Shown here in pieces: positions 24,998 through 33,231 of a stretch of DNA of 64,000 bases. Numbering within the stretch: the first letter of the stretch is position 1; every line of letters starts with the position of its first letter. Location of the stretch: the NCBI RefSeq assembly GCF_040659735.1, contig NZ_JBFANZ010000017.1:1-64000 (forward strand), in the 5' to 3' direction. Below the pieces are notes generated by a model, which worked only from the letters and a program-made list of their open reading frames with translations, had not been told where the DNA came from and did not search any database. The position numbers and the translations under genes are program-made. The DNA is from Micromonospora_I sp040659735 (GTDB taxonomy: Bacteria; Actinomycetota; Actinomycetes; Mycobacteriales; Micromonosporaceae).

Positions 24998-26608
24998 ATG
25001 GCGCACGACCGACGCATCCGGCTGGTGACGCGCTCCGTCCTCGTCGGCGCCGTGACGCTGCTGGGCCTGAACACGGCCGTGCTTCCCGCATCGGCCGACC
25101 CGACGGGACCGGCGATCCTGCAGGAGGGCGCGGCCGGCGCGGTGAAGGACAGTTACATCGTCGTGTTCCGGGCCGACGCTCCCGAGTTTCGCCGCGCCGC
25201 CGTAGCGGCGGGGGAGCTGAGCCGCCGGTACGGCGCTGCCGTACGCCGCTCGTTCACCGCCAGCGTACGTGGCTTCTCCGCGACCATGCCGAGGTCCGCC
25301 GCCCGGCGGCTCGCCGGGGACCCGTCGGTGGCCTACGTGGAGCAGGACCGGCTGGTGCGGCTGGATGGCGCCCAGGCGGACCCGCCGTGGGGGCTCGACC
25401 GGCTGGATCAGCGTGACCTTCCGCTGTCCCGGTCGTACACCACCCCCCGCTCCGTCGGGGTGACCGCGTACGTATTGGACACCGGAATCCGGACCAGCCA
25501 CCGTGACTTCGGCGGCCGGGCCAGGTACGGCTGGGACTTCGTGGACAACGCCGCGACCGGCGGCGACTGCAACGGCCACGGCACACACGTCGCGGGCACG
25601 ATCGGCGGCACCACGTACGGCGTCGCCAAGGACGTCAGCCTGGTCGCCGTCCGGGTGCTGGACTGCACGGGCTACGGCAGGTACTCGCAGATCATCGCGG
25701 GGGTCGACTGGGTCACCGCCCACGCGGTGAAGCCGGCCGTGGCCAACATGAGCCTCGGTGGCCCGGGCAGCACAGCTCTCGACGACGCGGTGCGCCGCTC
25801 CGTCCAGTCCGGTGTGACGTACGCGGTCTCGGCCGGCAACGACAACGTCGACGCCTGCACCCAGTCCCCGGCGCGGGCCGCGGTGGCCATCACGGTCGGC
25901 GCGACGGACCGCAACGACGTCCGCGCCTCCTTCTCCAACTACGGCCGGTGCCTCGATCTGTTCGCACCCGGCGTGCAGATCGCGTCGGCGGGTCACGCGT
26001 CCGACACCGCGGTCGCCACCAAGAGCGGCACGTCCATGTCGTCGCCGCACGTCGCCGGCGCCGCGGCGCTCCTGCTCTCGGCGAAACCCGGCGCGACCCC
26101 GGCGCAGGTGCAGGCGTCGCTCTCCGCCGCCGCGACGACCGGCAAGGTCGGCGAGGCCGGGACGGGTTCGGCGAATCTGTTGCTCCGCGCGCCCGCCCCG
26201 GCGGCTCCCGCTTCCGCTCCCGCTCCGGTGGTGGTCAAGAAGCCGCCGGCCCCGCCCCGCCGTTGTGGTCCGTTCACGGCCGGGAAGAAGATGAACATCA
26301 GGGACTTCCGCACCGTCAGCAGTTCGGCGCGGGTCGCAGGTTGCTCCGGCAAGGCGGCGAAGACCAGCAAGGTGCAGGTGCGCATCAAGCACACGCACCG
26401 GGGCAGCCTGCAGATCGACCTGGTGGCGCCGGACCGCTCGGTCTACCGCCTCAAGAGCACGCGCCGCTACGACTCGAAGAACAATCTGTACGTCACCTAC
26501 ACCGTCAACCTGTCCCGCGAATACCGGAACGGGACCTGGACGTTGCGGGTACGGGACACCGCGCGCTGGAACAGCGGGCAACTGGTCGCCTGGACGTTCA
26601 CTCCGTGA
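24998..26608 (+). CDS. Secreted subtilisin-like serine protease (S8) with P-domain
   Basis: A 536-residue secreted protease. Signal peptide at residues 1-33; inhibitor I9 propeptide about 45-125 (DSYIVVFRADAPEFRRAAVA). The S8 catalytic domain has Asp161 in AYVLDTGIRTS, His194 in CNGHGTHVAGTIGG and Ser346 in SGTSMSSPHVAGAAALLLSA. After a Pro/Ala linker, residues about 425-536 form a proprotein-convertase P-domain (RIKHTHRGSLQIDLVAPDRS, GTWTLRVRDTARWNSGQLVA). All catalytic residues are intact. The ATG follows GGAGGAACTG. Likely a nutritional extracellular protease. Confidence 0.95.
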   Translation: MAHDRRIRLVTRSVLVGAVTLLGLNTAVLPASADPTGPAILQEGAAGAVKDSYIVVFRADAPEFRRAAVAAGELSRRYGAAVRRSFTASVRGFSATMPRSAARRLAGDPSVAYVEQDRLVRLDGAQADPPWGLDRLDQRDLPLSRSYTTPRSVGVTAYVLDTGIRTSHRDFGGRARYGWDFVDNAATGGDCNGHGTHVAGTIGGTTYGVAKDVSLVAVRVLDCTGYGRYSQIIAGVDWVTAHAVKPAVANMSLGGPGSTALDDAVRRSVQSGVTYAVSAGNDNVDACTQSPARAAVAITVGATDRNDVRASFSNYGRCLDLFAPGVQIASAGHASDTAVATKSGTSMSSPHVAGAAALLLSAKPGATPAQVQASLSAAATTGKVGEAGTGSANLLLRAPAPAAPASAPAPVVVKKPPAPPRRCGPFTAGKKMNIRDFRTVSSSARVAGCSGKAAKTSKVQVRIKHTHRGSLQIDLVAPDRSVYRLKSTRRYDSKNNLYVTYTVNLSREYRNGTWTLRVRDTARWNSGQLVAWTFTP

Positions 26609-26793
26609 CCCCGCCCGAGCGTTGGCCGGCGATGTGCGCCGTCCGAGTGTGACGTACGCCGCCCGTGCCCGGGCCGGGTGGGCTGACCTCGACGTCGGTG
26701 GGCTTGACTCGCCTTTTCAGTGTCGGAACCCACCGTTCAGCCGATGATCTCGAACCAGAGATGTGATCCCGATCTGCACCTGATTGCCCAAAA
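26609..26793. other. Non-coding stretch before the GGDEF-EAL promoter
   Basis: No reading frame with a plausible ribosome site is seen between the protease stop and the promoter at 26794. It contains the GC-rich word CCCGTGCCCGGGCCGGG, a weak hairpin that might act in termination after the protease gene. Confidence 0.4.
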
Positions 26794-26822
26794 TTGACTC
26801 GCTGATCGTGATTTCCTGATAT
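26794..26822 (+). promoter_or_regulatory. Housekeeping-type promoter of the GGDEF-EAL gene
   Basis: TTGACT (26794-26799), 17-bp spacer, TGATAT (26817-26822) is a close match to the vegetative sigma consensus and lies 80 bp upstream of the ATG at 26903. The surrounding DNA is AT-rich for this genome. Confidence 0.65.
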
Positions 26823-26902
26823 CCGGCGTCGCAGAAAGCGTTTGCCAACTGACTACGTGCGCGCTGCGCCCTGCCGCCGCATCAGTGGCTGTAGGAGGAA
26901 CC

Positions 26903-29404
26903 ATGGTTGTCGCGGCCTCCGGTCGGCGGGTGCGAGCGGTGGCCCGTTGGGCGGTCCCCGCGGGGCCCGTGCGGCGGTTGCTCGCCGTCGAGGCGCTGCT
27001 CGGTCTGGTCGCGCTGCTGGCTCCCCGGACGATGCGCGAGTTCGTGACGCTGACCATGGCCGCGATCGCCATCGGCGCGATGGTCGTGGGCGTCCGACGG
27101 CACCGACCCGCCCCGGCGGCCGGGTGGTGGGTGCTGCTGGCCAGTGCGGTGACGACCTTCGTCGGAGTGGCCGCGGTGCCGGTGATCCATTCCCGCACCG
27201 GGCGGATCGAGGTCCTCACCGGCGTCCCCGGCATCCTGTTCATGGTGACGCACGTGCTGGTGATCGCCGGCCTGGCCCTGGTCGGCAGGCCCGCCGGCCG
27301 TCGCCGCGGCTGTGCCGACCTGCTCGACGCGTCGGCGGTGGCCGCAGCCGTGTTCCCGTTGCTCTGGGTGCTCGTCATCGCGCCCGCGCTCGCCGCCGAG
27401 GGCTTCTCGATGACCGGGGCGCTCGCGTTCCCCTTCGCCAATCTGCTGACCATGATCCTGGCTGTCCGGCTGGTCTTCGCCGGCGGTCTGCGTCACCGGG
27501 CGGCGGTCTGGCTGCTGCTCGGCGCGGGCGCGCTGCTGGCGTTGAACATCAGCCTGCTGGCGGGCCCGTTGCTGCACGGCGAGGCGCAGCCCAGCACGGC
27601 GGCCGCCCTGCTGTGGGTGGGCCATCCGGTCGCGTTCGGGCTCGCCGGCCTGTGTCGGTCCACCGCACAGGGTTCGGCCGCCACGCCGCCCCGGGAGCCG
27701 GCGATCTCACTGCCCCGGCTGGTGCTGCTGGGCCTGCTCGCCATGGTCGTGCCGCTGGTCTGCGTGATCGCCTACTACCGGTCGGCGCGGGACGGGCTGA
27801 CGTGGGCCGACTACAACGCGCTGGCGTTTCTCGGTCCGCTGGTCGTGGTGGCGTTCCTGCTCGTGGGGAGGCTGTTCGTGATCGCGCGGCTGGCGCAGCA
27901 GCGGGCCGCCGAGCTCGGTCGTCAGGCGCGCGCGCTGGCCGAGGCCGCCCGCGCGCAGGAGGCGCTGCAGCAGCAGCTCACCTACCGCGCGCTGCACGAC
28001 CCGCTCACCGGGCTGGCCAACCGGGTGGTGTTGGCCGAGCGGCTCGAGTGGGCGCTGTCCCGGCAGGGCGGCACGGGACGGCACGCGCTCCTCGTGCTCG
28101 ACCTCGACGGCTTCAAGGACGTCAACGACGATCTTGGCCATCCGGTGGGCGACGAGGTGCTGATCGCGACCGCGCACCGGCTGCTCGGGCTGGTGCCGCA
28201 AGGGGGCACGCTCGCGCGGCTGGGCGGCGACGAGTTCGCGGTGCTGCTCGAGGATGTGCACGGTGACCAGGCGATGGCCGGTGCCGAGGAGATCCTGGCG
28301 GCGCTGCGCCGCCCCTTCGACATCGCGGCGGGGCAACTGTTCCTGACGACCAGCATCGGGCTGCTGCTGGCTGACACGGCCGACGGCCAGACGACGGCCT
28401 CCACCGCGCTGCGGGACGCGGATCTGGCGCTGAACGCCGCGAAGCGCGCCGGCAAGGACCGCGTGGTCGCCTTCCAGCCCGCGATCCGCGAAGCCCGGTT
28501 GGGCCACAGCCGACTCAGCGCCGCACTGCGCCGGGCGGTCACCAACGGCGAATTCACCGTGCATTACCAGCCCCTCGTCGACCTCAACACCCGCGAGACC
28601 CACGCGGTCGAGGCGCTCGTGCGCTGGATTCCGCCGGAGGGTCCGCCGGTGCCGCCGGGGGAGTTCATCCCGGTCGCCGAGGAGACCGGTCTCATCAAGG
28701 AGATCGGCGCGTGGGTGCTGCGGCGGGCATGCCTGGACGCCCGTGCCTGGTACGCGGCGGCCGGCGTCGCCGTCTCGGTGAACGTCTCCGGGCGCCAGCT
28801 CGTCGAACCCGGATTCGCCGACGTCGTCATCGACGCGATCACCTCGGCCGGGCTGCCGGGGCCGGCGCTGATCCTCGAGATCACCGAGACCAGCCTCATC
28901 GCGACCGCCACCGTGGCCACCGCCGCCGCCCAGCTGAACGAGCTGCGCAAGCGGGGCGTGCGGGTGGCCATCGACGACTTCGGCACCGGCTACTCGTCGC
29001 TGTCGTACCTCGCCCAGCTGCCGGTCGACATTCTGAAGATCGACAGCTCGTTCACCCGGCACGGCGAACGCCTCGACTTCGGCCCCGACGACTGGCCCTT
29101 CGCGCGGGCGATCGTCGCGTTGGGGCACGGCCTCAACCTCACGACGGTGGCCGAGGGGATCGAGACGGTCGAGCAGGCCGAAGCGCTCCGTGGGCTGCGC
29201 TGCCAGTTGGCGCAGGGGTATTTCTTCTCCCGGCCGGTGCCCGCCGAGGTCATCGACGGGCTGATCTCCGCACCGCTGCCGCAGGAACCCGAGGCCGCGG
29301 CGCAGTTCCGGATCGCGTCGCACCCGCGCCCCGCGCAGTGCTCAGCGGAAACGGAACTGAACGATGTTCCGAAAAACGAAGATTCCCTGGTCCGGGGGGC
29401 CTAA
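26903..29404 (+). CDS. Membrane-bound GGDEF-EAL protein (c-di-GMP turnover)
   Basis: An 833-residue protein. The N-terminal 320 residues contain about eight to ten membrane segments (for example VLLGLLAMVVPLVCVIAYYR, LGPLVVVAFLLVGRLFVIAR). A coiled coil leads to a GGDEF domain with intact LARLGGDEFAVLLEDV (motif around residue 441), so diguanylate cyclase activity is likely. An EAL domain follows (HAVEALVRWIPPEGPPVPPG, EITETSLIATA, VAIDDFGTGYSSLSYLAQLP, DILKIDSSFT). The position of the RxxD inhibitory site is not conserved. Start ATG at 26903 follows GTAGGAGGAACC. c-di-GMP commonly opposes motility, and the flagellar genes are 8 kb away. Confidence 0.94.
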   Translation: MVVAASGRRVRAVARWAVPAGPVRRLLAVEALLGLVALLAPRTMREFVTLTMAAIAIGAMVVGVRRHRPAPAAGWWVLLASAVTTFVGVAAVPVIHSRTGRIEVLTGVPGILFMVTHVLVIAGLALVGRPAGRRRGCADLLDASAVAAAVFPLLWVLVIAPALAAEGFSMTGALAFPFANLLTMILAVRLVFAGGLRHRAAVWLLLGAGALLALNISLLAGPLLHGEAQPSTAAALLWVGHPVAFGLAGLCRSTAQGSAATPPREPAISLPRLVLLGLLAMVVPLVCVIAYYRSARDGLTWADYNALAFLGPLVVVAFLLVGRLFVIARLAQQRAAELGRQARALAEAARAQEALQQQLTYRALHDPLTGLANRVVLAERLEWALSRQGGTGRHALLVLDLDGFKDVNDDLGHPVGDEVLIATAHRLLGLVPQGGTLARLGGDEFAVLLEDVHGDQAMAGAEEILAALRRPFDIAAGQLFLTTSIGLLLADTADGQTTASTALRDADLALNAAKRAGKDRVVAFQPAIREARLGHSRLSAALRRAVTNGEFTVHYQPLVDLNTRETHAVEALVRWIPPEGPPVPPGEFIPVAEETGLIKEIGAWVLRRACLDARAWYAAAGVAVSVNVSGRQLVEPGFADVVIDAITSAGLPGPALILEITETSLIATATVATAAAQLNELRKRGVRVAIDDFGTGYSSLSYLAQLPVDILKIDSSFTRHGERLDFGPDDWPFARAIVALGHGLNLTTVAEGIETVEQAEALRGLRCQLAQGYFFSRPVPAEVIDGLISAPLPQEPEAAAQFRIASHPRPAQCSAETELNDVPKNEDSLVRGA

Positions 29405-29433
29405 CGTCGACAGGTATGACCGAAGGAGGGTCG

Positions 29434-29865
29434 GTGCCTGATTACTCGAGTTTCCCGTTCCCGGCGACCGTGCTGGTTGTCGACGACGAGGACGACCTGC
29501 GCGAAGCCATGCGCCGCATGTTGGATCGGCGGGGCTTCCAGACGTTGGTGGCCGCCGGCCCGGTGGAGGCGGAGTCGCTCTGCGAGCACTACGACGGCGT
29601 GATCGACGTCCTGCTGACCGATCTCGGTATGCCGGCCGCCTCCGGCGGTGACCTGGCCCGCACTCTGACCCGGATGCGCCCGGAGCTGCGGGTGGTCTAC
29701 GTGTCCGGGCTGCCGAAGGAGGTCGCTGTCGACAAGGGCCTGCTCGGCCCCGCAGACCCGCTGCTGCAGAAGCCGTTCACGTTCGACGCGCTGGTCACCG
29801 CCGTACGGGACATGCTGATGGTGAGGTCACCCGCGGTGGTCGAGAACGCCGCGGACTGCGGCTAG
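29434..29865 (+). CDS. Stand-alone response regulator receiver protein
   Basis: A single receiver domain of about 143 residues: VLVVDDEDDLREAMRRMLDR with the acidic pocket, phospho-acceptor Asp in VLLTDLGMPAASGGDL, and the late Lys in PLLQKPFTFDALVTAV. There is no output domain. Start choice: GTG at 29434, preceded by GAAGGAGGG, or ATG at 29416 with a weak site. Its last 39 bp overlap the end of the convergent hybrid kinase gene, and that kinase carries a related C-terminal receiver, so the two may act together. Confidence 0.88.
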   Translation: MPDYSSFPFPATVLVVDDEDDLREAMRRMLDRRGFQTLVAAGPVEAESLCEHYDGVIDVLLTDLGMPAASGGDLARTLTRMRPELRVVYVSGLPKEVAVDKGLLGPADPLLQKPFTFDALVTAVRDMLMVRSPAVVENAADCG

Positions 29866-32151
29866 CAGCTCGGTCTCCGAGAACGGCTTCTCCACCAGGC
29901 GCACGCCGGGATCGAGCGTGCCCTGCTCGGCGAGCACCGGTCGCGCGTACCCGGACATATAGAGCACGCGGGCCGACGGGCGGAGCGCGGTAACCCGGCC
30001 GGCGACGTCCTTGCCGAGCATCTGCGGCATCACCACGTCGGTGAGCAGCAGGTGGATCGACCCGTCGTGCCGTTGTGCCAGCTCCACCGCCTCGACGCCG
30101 CCCGACGCCGTCATCACGTCGTACCCGTTGCGGTGCAGGATCCGGTGCGTCACCTCGCGCATCGCGTCCTCGTCCTCCACGACGAGGATGGTCTCACCGC
30201 CTCCCGTCCGCGGGCTCGGACTCGGCCGCTCCTCGATGACGGGGAGCTCGCTGGTCGCGGGGATGAACGCCGTGATGGTCGTGCCGAAGCCTGGTTCGGA
30301 GTAGATCTGCGCGGTCCCGCCGGTCTGGGCGAGGATGCCGTAGACGGTGGCCAGTCCCAGACCCGTGCCGGCACCCTTCGGCTTGGTGGTGAAGAAGGGC
30401 TCGAACGCGCGGCGGGCGACGTCGCTCGTCATGCCCCGGCCGGTGTCGCTGACCCGGAGTTGGACGTAGCGGCCGGGGTGCAGTCCGGGGACCCGCACGT
30501 CCATCTCCTTGTCCACCACGACGTTCCTGGTCTCGATGGTCAACGTGCCGCCGCCCGGCATCGCGTCGCGGGCGTTGACGGCGAGGTTGACCAGGACCTG
30601 CTCGAGCTGGCCCGGGTCCGCCTTGACCGCCCACAGGTCGGGCGCGAGCGTGGCCGCGAGGCGTACGTGTTCGCCGATCGTCCGGCACAGCAACTGCTCG
30701 ACCTCGATGACCACCTCGTTGACGTCGAGCACGCGCGGACGGGTCACCTCCTGCCGCCCGAACGCGAGCAGCTGATGGGTGAGCGCGGTGGCGCGGTCGG
30801 CGGCGCGTTGGATCTGGGCGACGTCCCGCGCGACCGGCTTCCACCGTTCGGCGTCGTCGAGCTCCGCGGCGTCGAGCTCCTCGGCGACGAAGGCCGTGTA
30901 GTTGAGGATCACGGCGAGCAGATTGTTGAAGTCGTGTGCCACGCCGCCCGCCAGCTGGCCGAGGCTCTCCAGACGCTGCGACTGCTGCAACCGGCTTTCC
31001 AGACGTTCCCGTTCGGCCTGGGCCATCAGCCGCTCGCGCTCCGCCTGTGCCTCCAACCGGTCGGTCACGTCCCGGACCGCGGCCAGGACGATCGAGCCGT
31101 CCTGGGTCTGGAGCGCGCTGAGGCTGATCTCGACCGGGATTTCACTCCCGTCGCGCCGGCGCGCGCGCAGTTGCCGGCCGGCGCCCATCGGGCGGGGGAC
31201 GGGGTCGGCGATGTAGCGGTCGCGGTGGCGGTCGTGGATGCCCTGCGCCGCCCCGGGCACCAGGATCTCCACCGTCTCGCCGATCAGCTGTTCGCGGGCG
31301 TATCCGAAGAGCCGCTCCGCCTGCGGGTTCGCCAACACGATCCGGCCGTCGGGCTCCACACCCACGATGGCGTCCGGCGCGGCTTCCAGCAGTCCCTGGA
31401 ATTTTGCCTCGGCGAGCTCCTCGTCGGTGAGGTCCCGTGACATCGAGGCGGCCCCGACGACGACACCGCGGGGGTCGATGATCGGCGATACGGTCAACGA
31501 GACTTTGATCGTCTTCCCGTCCCGGCGGACCCGTTCCGTGCGCGTACGCCGCAGTCGTTCGCCGTCCGCGATCCGCCGCAGCAGCTGCCGCTCGGCATCG
31601 TGCTGCGCCGGTGGCACGAGGAGGAGAACGTCCCTGCCGAGGACGTCCGCCTCGCGGTAGCCGTAGATCTCCTCCGCGGCGGGGTTCCAGCTGGTGATCA
31701 CACCGTCGAGGGTGTGACTCATGATCGCTTCCTGCGAGGACTGGACGAGCGACGCCAGCCGCGCCTGCGCCTCGGCCGCCTGTCGTCGCTCCGTGACGTC
31801 CCGGATGACGGCGGCGACCAGCAGCTCGTCTTCGGTGTCCACTACGGAGAGCGAGACCTCGGCGGGGAACTCGGCCCCGCTCTTGCGTCGTCCGGACAGC
31901 TCCATCTGCGTCATCGGGCGGGGCCGCTGGTCGGCCAGGAACTTGTCGCGGTAGGTCGGATGGATCGCCCGGATCGAGTCGGGAACCAGGATCTCCACGG
32001 GTTGCCCGATCAGTTCGTCGCGCCGGTATCCGAACAGCCGCTCGGTCTCGGCGTTGACGAGCGTGATGAGGCCGTCCGCGGTGACCACGACGACGGCGTC
32101 GGGTGCCGCTTCGAGCAGGCCCTGCGAGCGCTTCGGCACGACGGTGACCAT
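29827..32151 (-). CDS. Triple-PAS hybrid histidine kinase with C-terminal receiver
   Basis: A 774-residue soluble hybrid kinase. Three PAS domains (about 8-115, 125-240, 248-360) contain repeated LLEAAPDA-V and ERLFGYRRDELIGQPVEILV type sequences; the first and third are clearly related by duplication. The HisKA domain has the acceptor His in LAGGVAHDFNNLLAVILNYT (around residue 403). The HATPase has NLAVNARDAMPGGG and DTGRGM, GAGTGLGLATVYGI. A receiver domain (about 650-770) has Asp in LLLTDVVMPQMLG and Lys in VEKPFSETELLAA. Family: PAS/HisKA with VAHDFNNLL-type DHp. No membrane segment is seen. Confidence 0.93.
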   Translation of the reverse strand: MVTVVPKRSQGLLEAAPDAVVVVTADGLITLVNAETERLFGYRRDELIGQPVEILVPDSIRAIHPTYRDKFLADQRPRPMTQMELSGRRKSGAEFPAEVSLSVVDTEDELLVAAVIRDVTERRQAAEAQARLASLVQSSQEAIMSHTLDGVITSWNPAAEEIYGYREADVLGRDVLLLVPPAQHDAERQLLRRIADGERLRRTRTERVRRDGKTIKVSLTVSPIIDPRGVVVGAASMSRDLTDEELAEAKFQGLLEAAPDAIVGVEPDGRIVLANPQAERLFGYAREQLIGETVEILVPGAAQGIHDRHRDRYIADPVPRPMGAGRQLRARRRDGSEIPVEISLSALQTQDGSIVLAAVRDVTDRLEAQAERERLMAQAERERLESRLQQSQRLESLGQLAGGVAHDFNNLLAVILNYTAFVAEELDAAELDDAERWKPVARDVAQIQRAADRATALTHQLLAFGRQEVTRPRVLDVNEVVIEVEQLLCRTIGEHVRLAATLAPDLWAVKADPGQLEQVLVNLAVNARDAMPGGGTLTIETRNVVVDKEMDVRVPGLHPGRYVQLRVSDTGRGMTSDVARRAFEPFFTTKPKGAGTGLGLATVYGILAQTGGTAQIYSEPGFGTTITAFIPATSELPVIEERPSPSPRTGGGETILVVEDEDAMREVTHRILHRNGYDVMTASGGVEAVELAQRHDGSIHLLLTDVVMPQMLGKDVAGRVTALRPSARVLYMSGYARPVLAEQGTLDPGVRLVEKPFSETELLAAVRGVLDHRG

Positions 32152-32252
32152 CCAGGGGAGAAGAGCTGAGGGGTGGATTATTCCACAAAAGGGATGAACT
32201 GCGCGGGCCGATCGGCCGGCTCCCCCTCATCCGAATCGCGAATCCCGCCCCT

Positions 32253-33105
32253 GTGTCCGAAGCCGCCGCACCCGTCCCGAACATCGACCTGCTCTCCCTG
32301 CGAAGGACCGTCGTCCTCGACCGGCCGGCATCGGCTCGGCCGCCGCGGTGGCGACCCAGGAGTTGGGGGTCCGGGCGAGCGACGACAGCTACACGTCGAC
32401 CGCGCGCAGGAGCTACAACGGCGGACAGGCGACGAAGCTGGAGGTCGGCCGGATCGGCCGCGACACCAGGGTCACGTACCTCAAGTTCACGGTCGGCAAG
32501 CTCGGCAGCGGGGCCAGCGTGGCCGGCGCCCAACTGCGACTGGTGACCGACGGACGCGCGCTGCCCGGCACGCTCACCCTGGCACGGGTCGCCGACACGA
32601 AGTGGACGGAGAAGACCGTCACCGCGTGACCAACGCGGTCAGCGTCGTGGCGTACCTGGGCAACGAGAAGTGGATGGCCCAGCCGTGGTGGGCCGACCTC
32701 TACCCCGGTGACGACGTGGTCCACTGGATCGGGCTGGACTCCTATGCCAACGCCGAGCCCGGTCAGTACCACTACGGCAACTTCGCCGCCCTGCTCGACC
32801 GGGCACCGACCGGCGGTGGCACCGGCTTCTACGACTGGGCGACCCGCCACCACCCGGGTAAGCCGATCATGGTTGCCGAATGGGGCGTCTACCACAGCAC
32901 CACCAGGACCGCCCCGAAGGCGGCGATCTACGGCAGCGTCGTGCCCGAGCTGAGGAAACGCCCGGCGATCATGGCCCTGGTCTACTTCGACACCGTCCGG
33001 GACGACACCGGCGACCGCAACATCAGCGTCGAGAGCACCCCCGAGGGGCTCGCCGCGTTCCGGCGGCTGGCCGCCGATCCGATATTCGCCGTCCGGCTCC
33101 GCTGA
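32253..33105 (+). pseudogene. Decayed DNRLRE/GH26-like glycosidase
   Basis: Three reading-frame pieces of one ancestral secreted enzyme. A signal-peptide-like start at 32253 (LLSLRRTVVL) shifts frame near 32320 into GIGSAAAVATQELGVRASDD, a truncated DNRLRE-type carbohydrate-binding domain that stops at 32629. The next piece (32627-33105) is out of frame with it and begins inside a glycosidase: VHWIGLDSYANAEPGQYHYG, then GKPIMVAEWGVYHSTTR, where the AEWG Glu would be the nucleophile. That resembles the C-terminal half of GH26-type enzymes. The N-terminal half of the catalytic domain is missing, so the protein is not functional. The family name is my best match. Confidence 0.75.
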
Positions 33106-33231
33106 GCCGGGCCGCGTCGTGGCGGGCCCGCCGGCCATCGGTGGGCGGGTCCGTCGCTCTGTGGTGGTCACAGTCAGCCAACGGGTGTTGCGTCGTGTGG
33201 CCTGCGTCGGTAAAACCGCTATTCTTCTGAT

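Noticed and set aside
26720..26745. GCCGATGA as a further FliA -10 box before the GGDEF-EAL gene
   Set aside because: No CTCA-like element at 16 bp; the vegetative promoter at 26794-26822 is a better candidate.
27707..29323. 538-codon minus-strand frame opposite the GGDEF-EAL gene
   Set aside because: Antisense shadow of a long, clearly homologous gene; composition is not protein-like.
32201..32225. GCCGATCG upstream of the triple-PAS kinase as a FliA promoter
   Set aside because: The -35 position reads ATTC, unlike CTCA, and the word is palindromic by chance.
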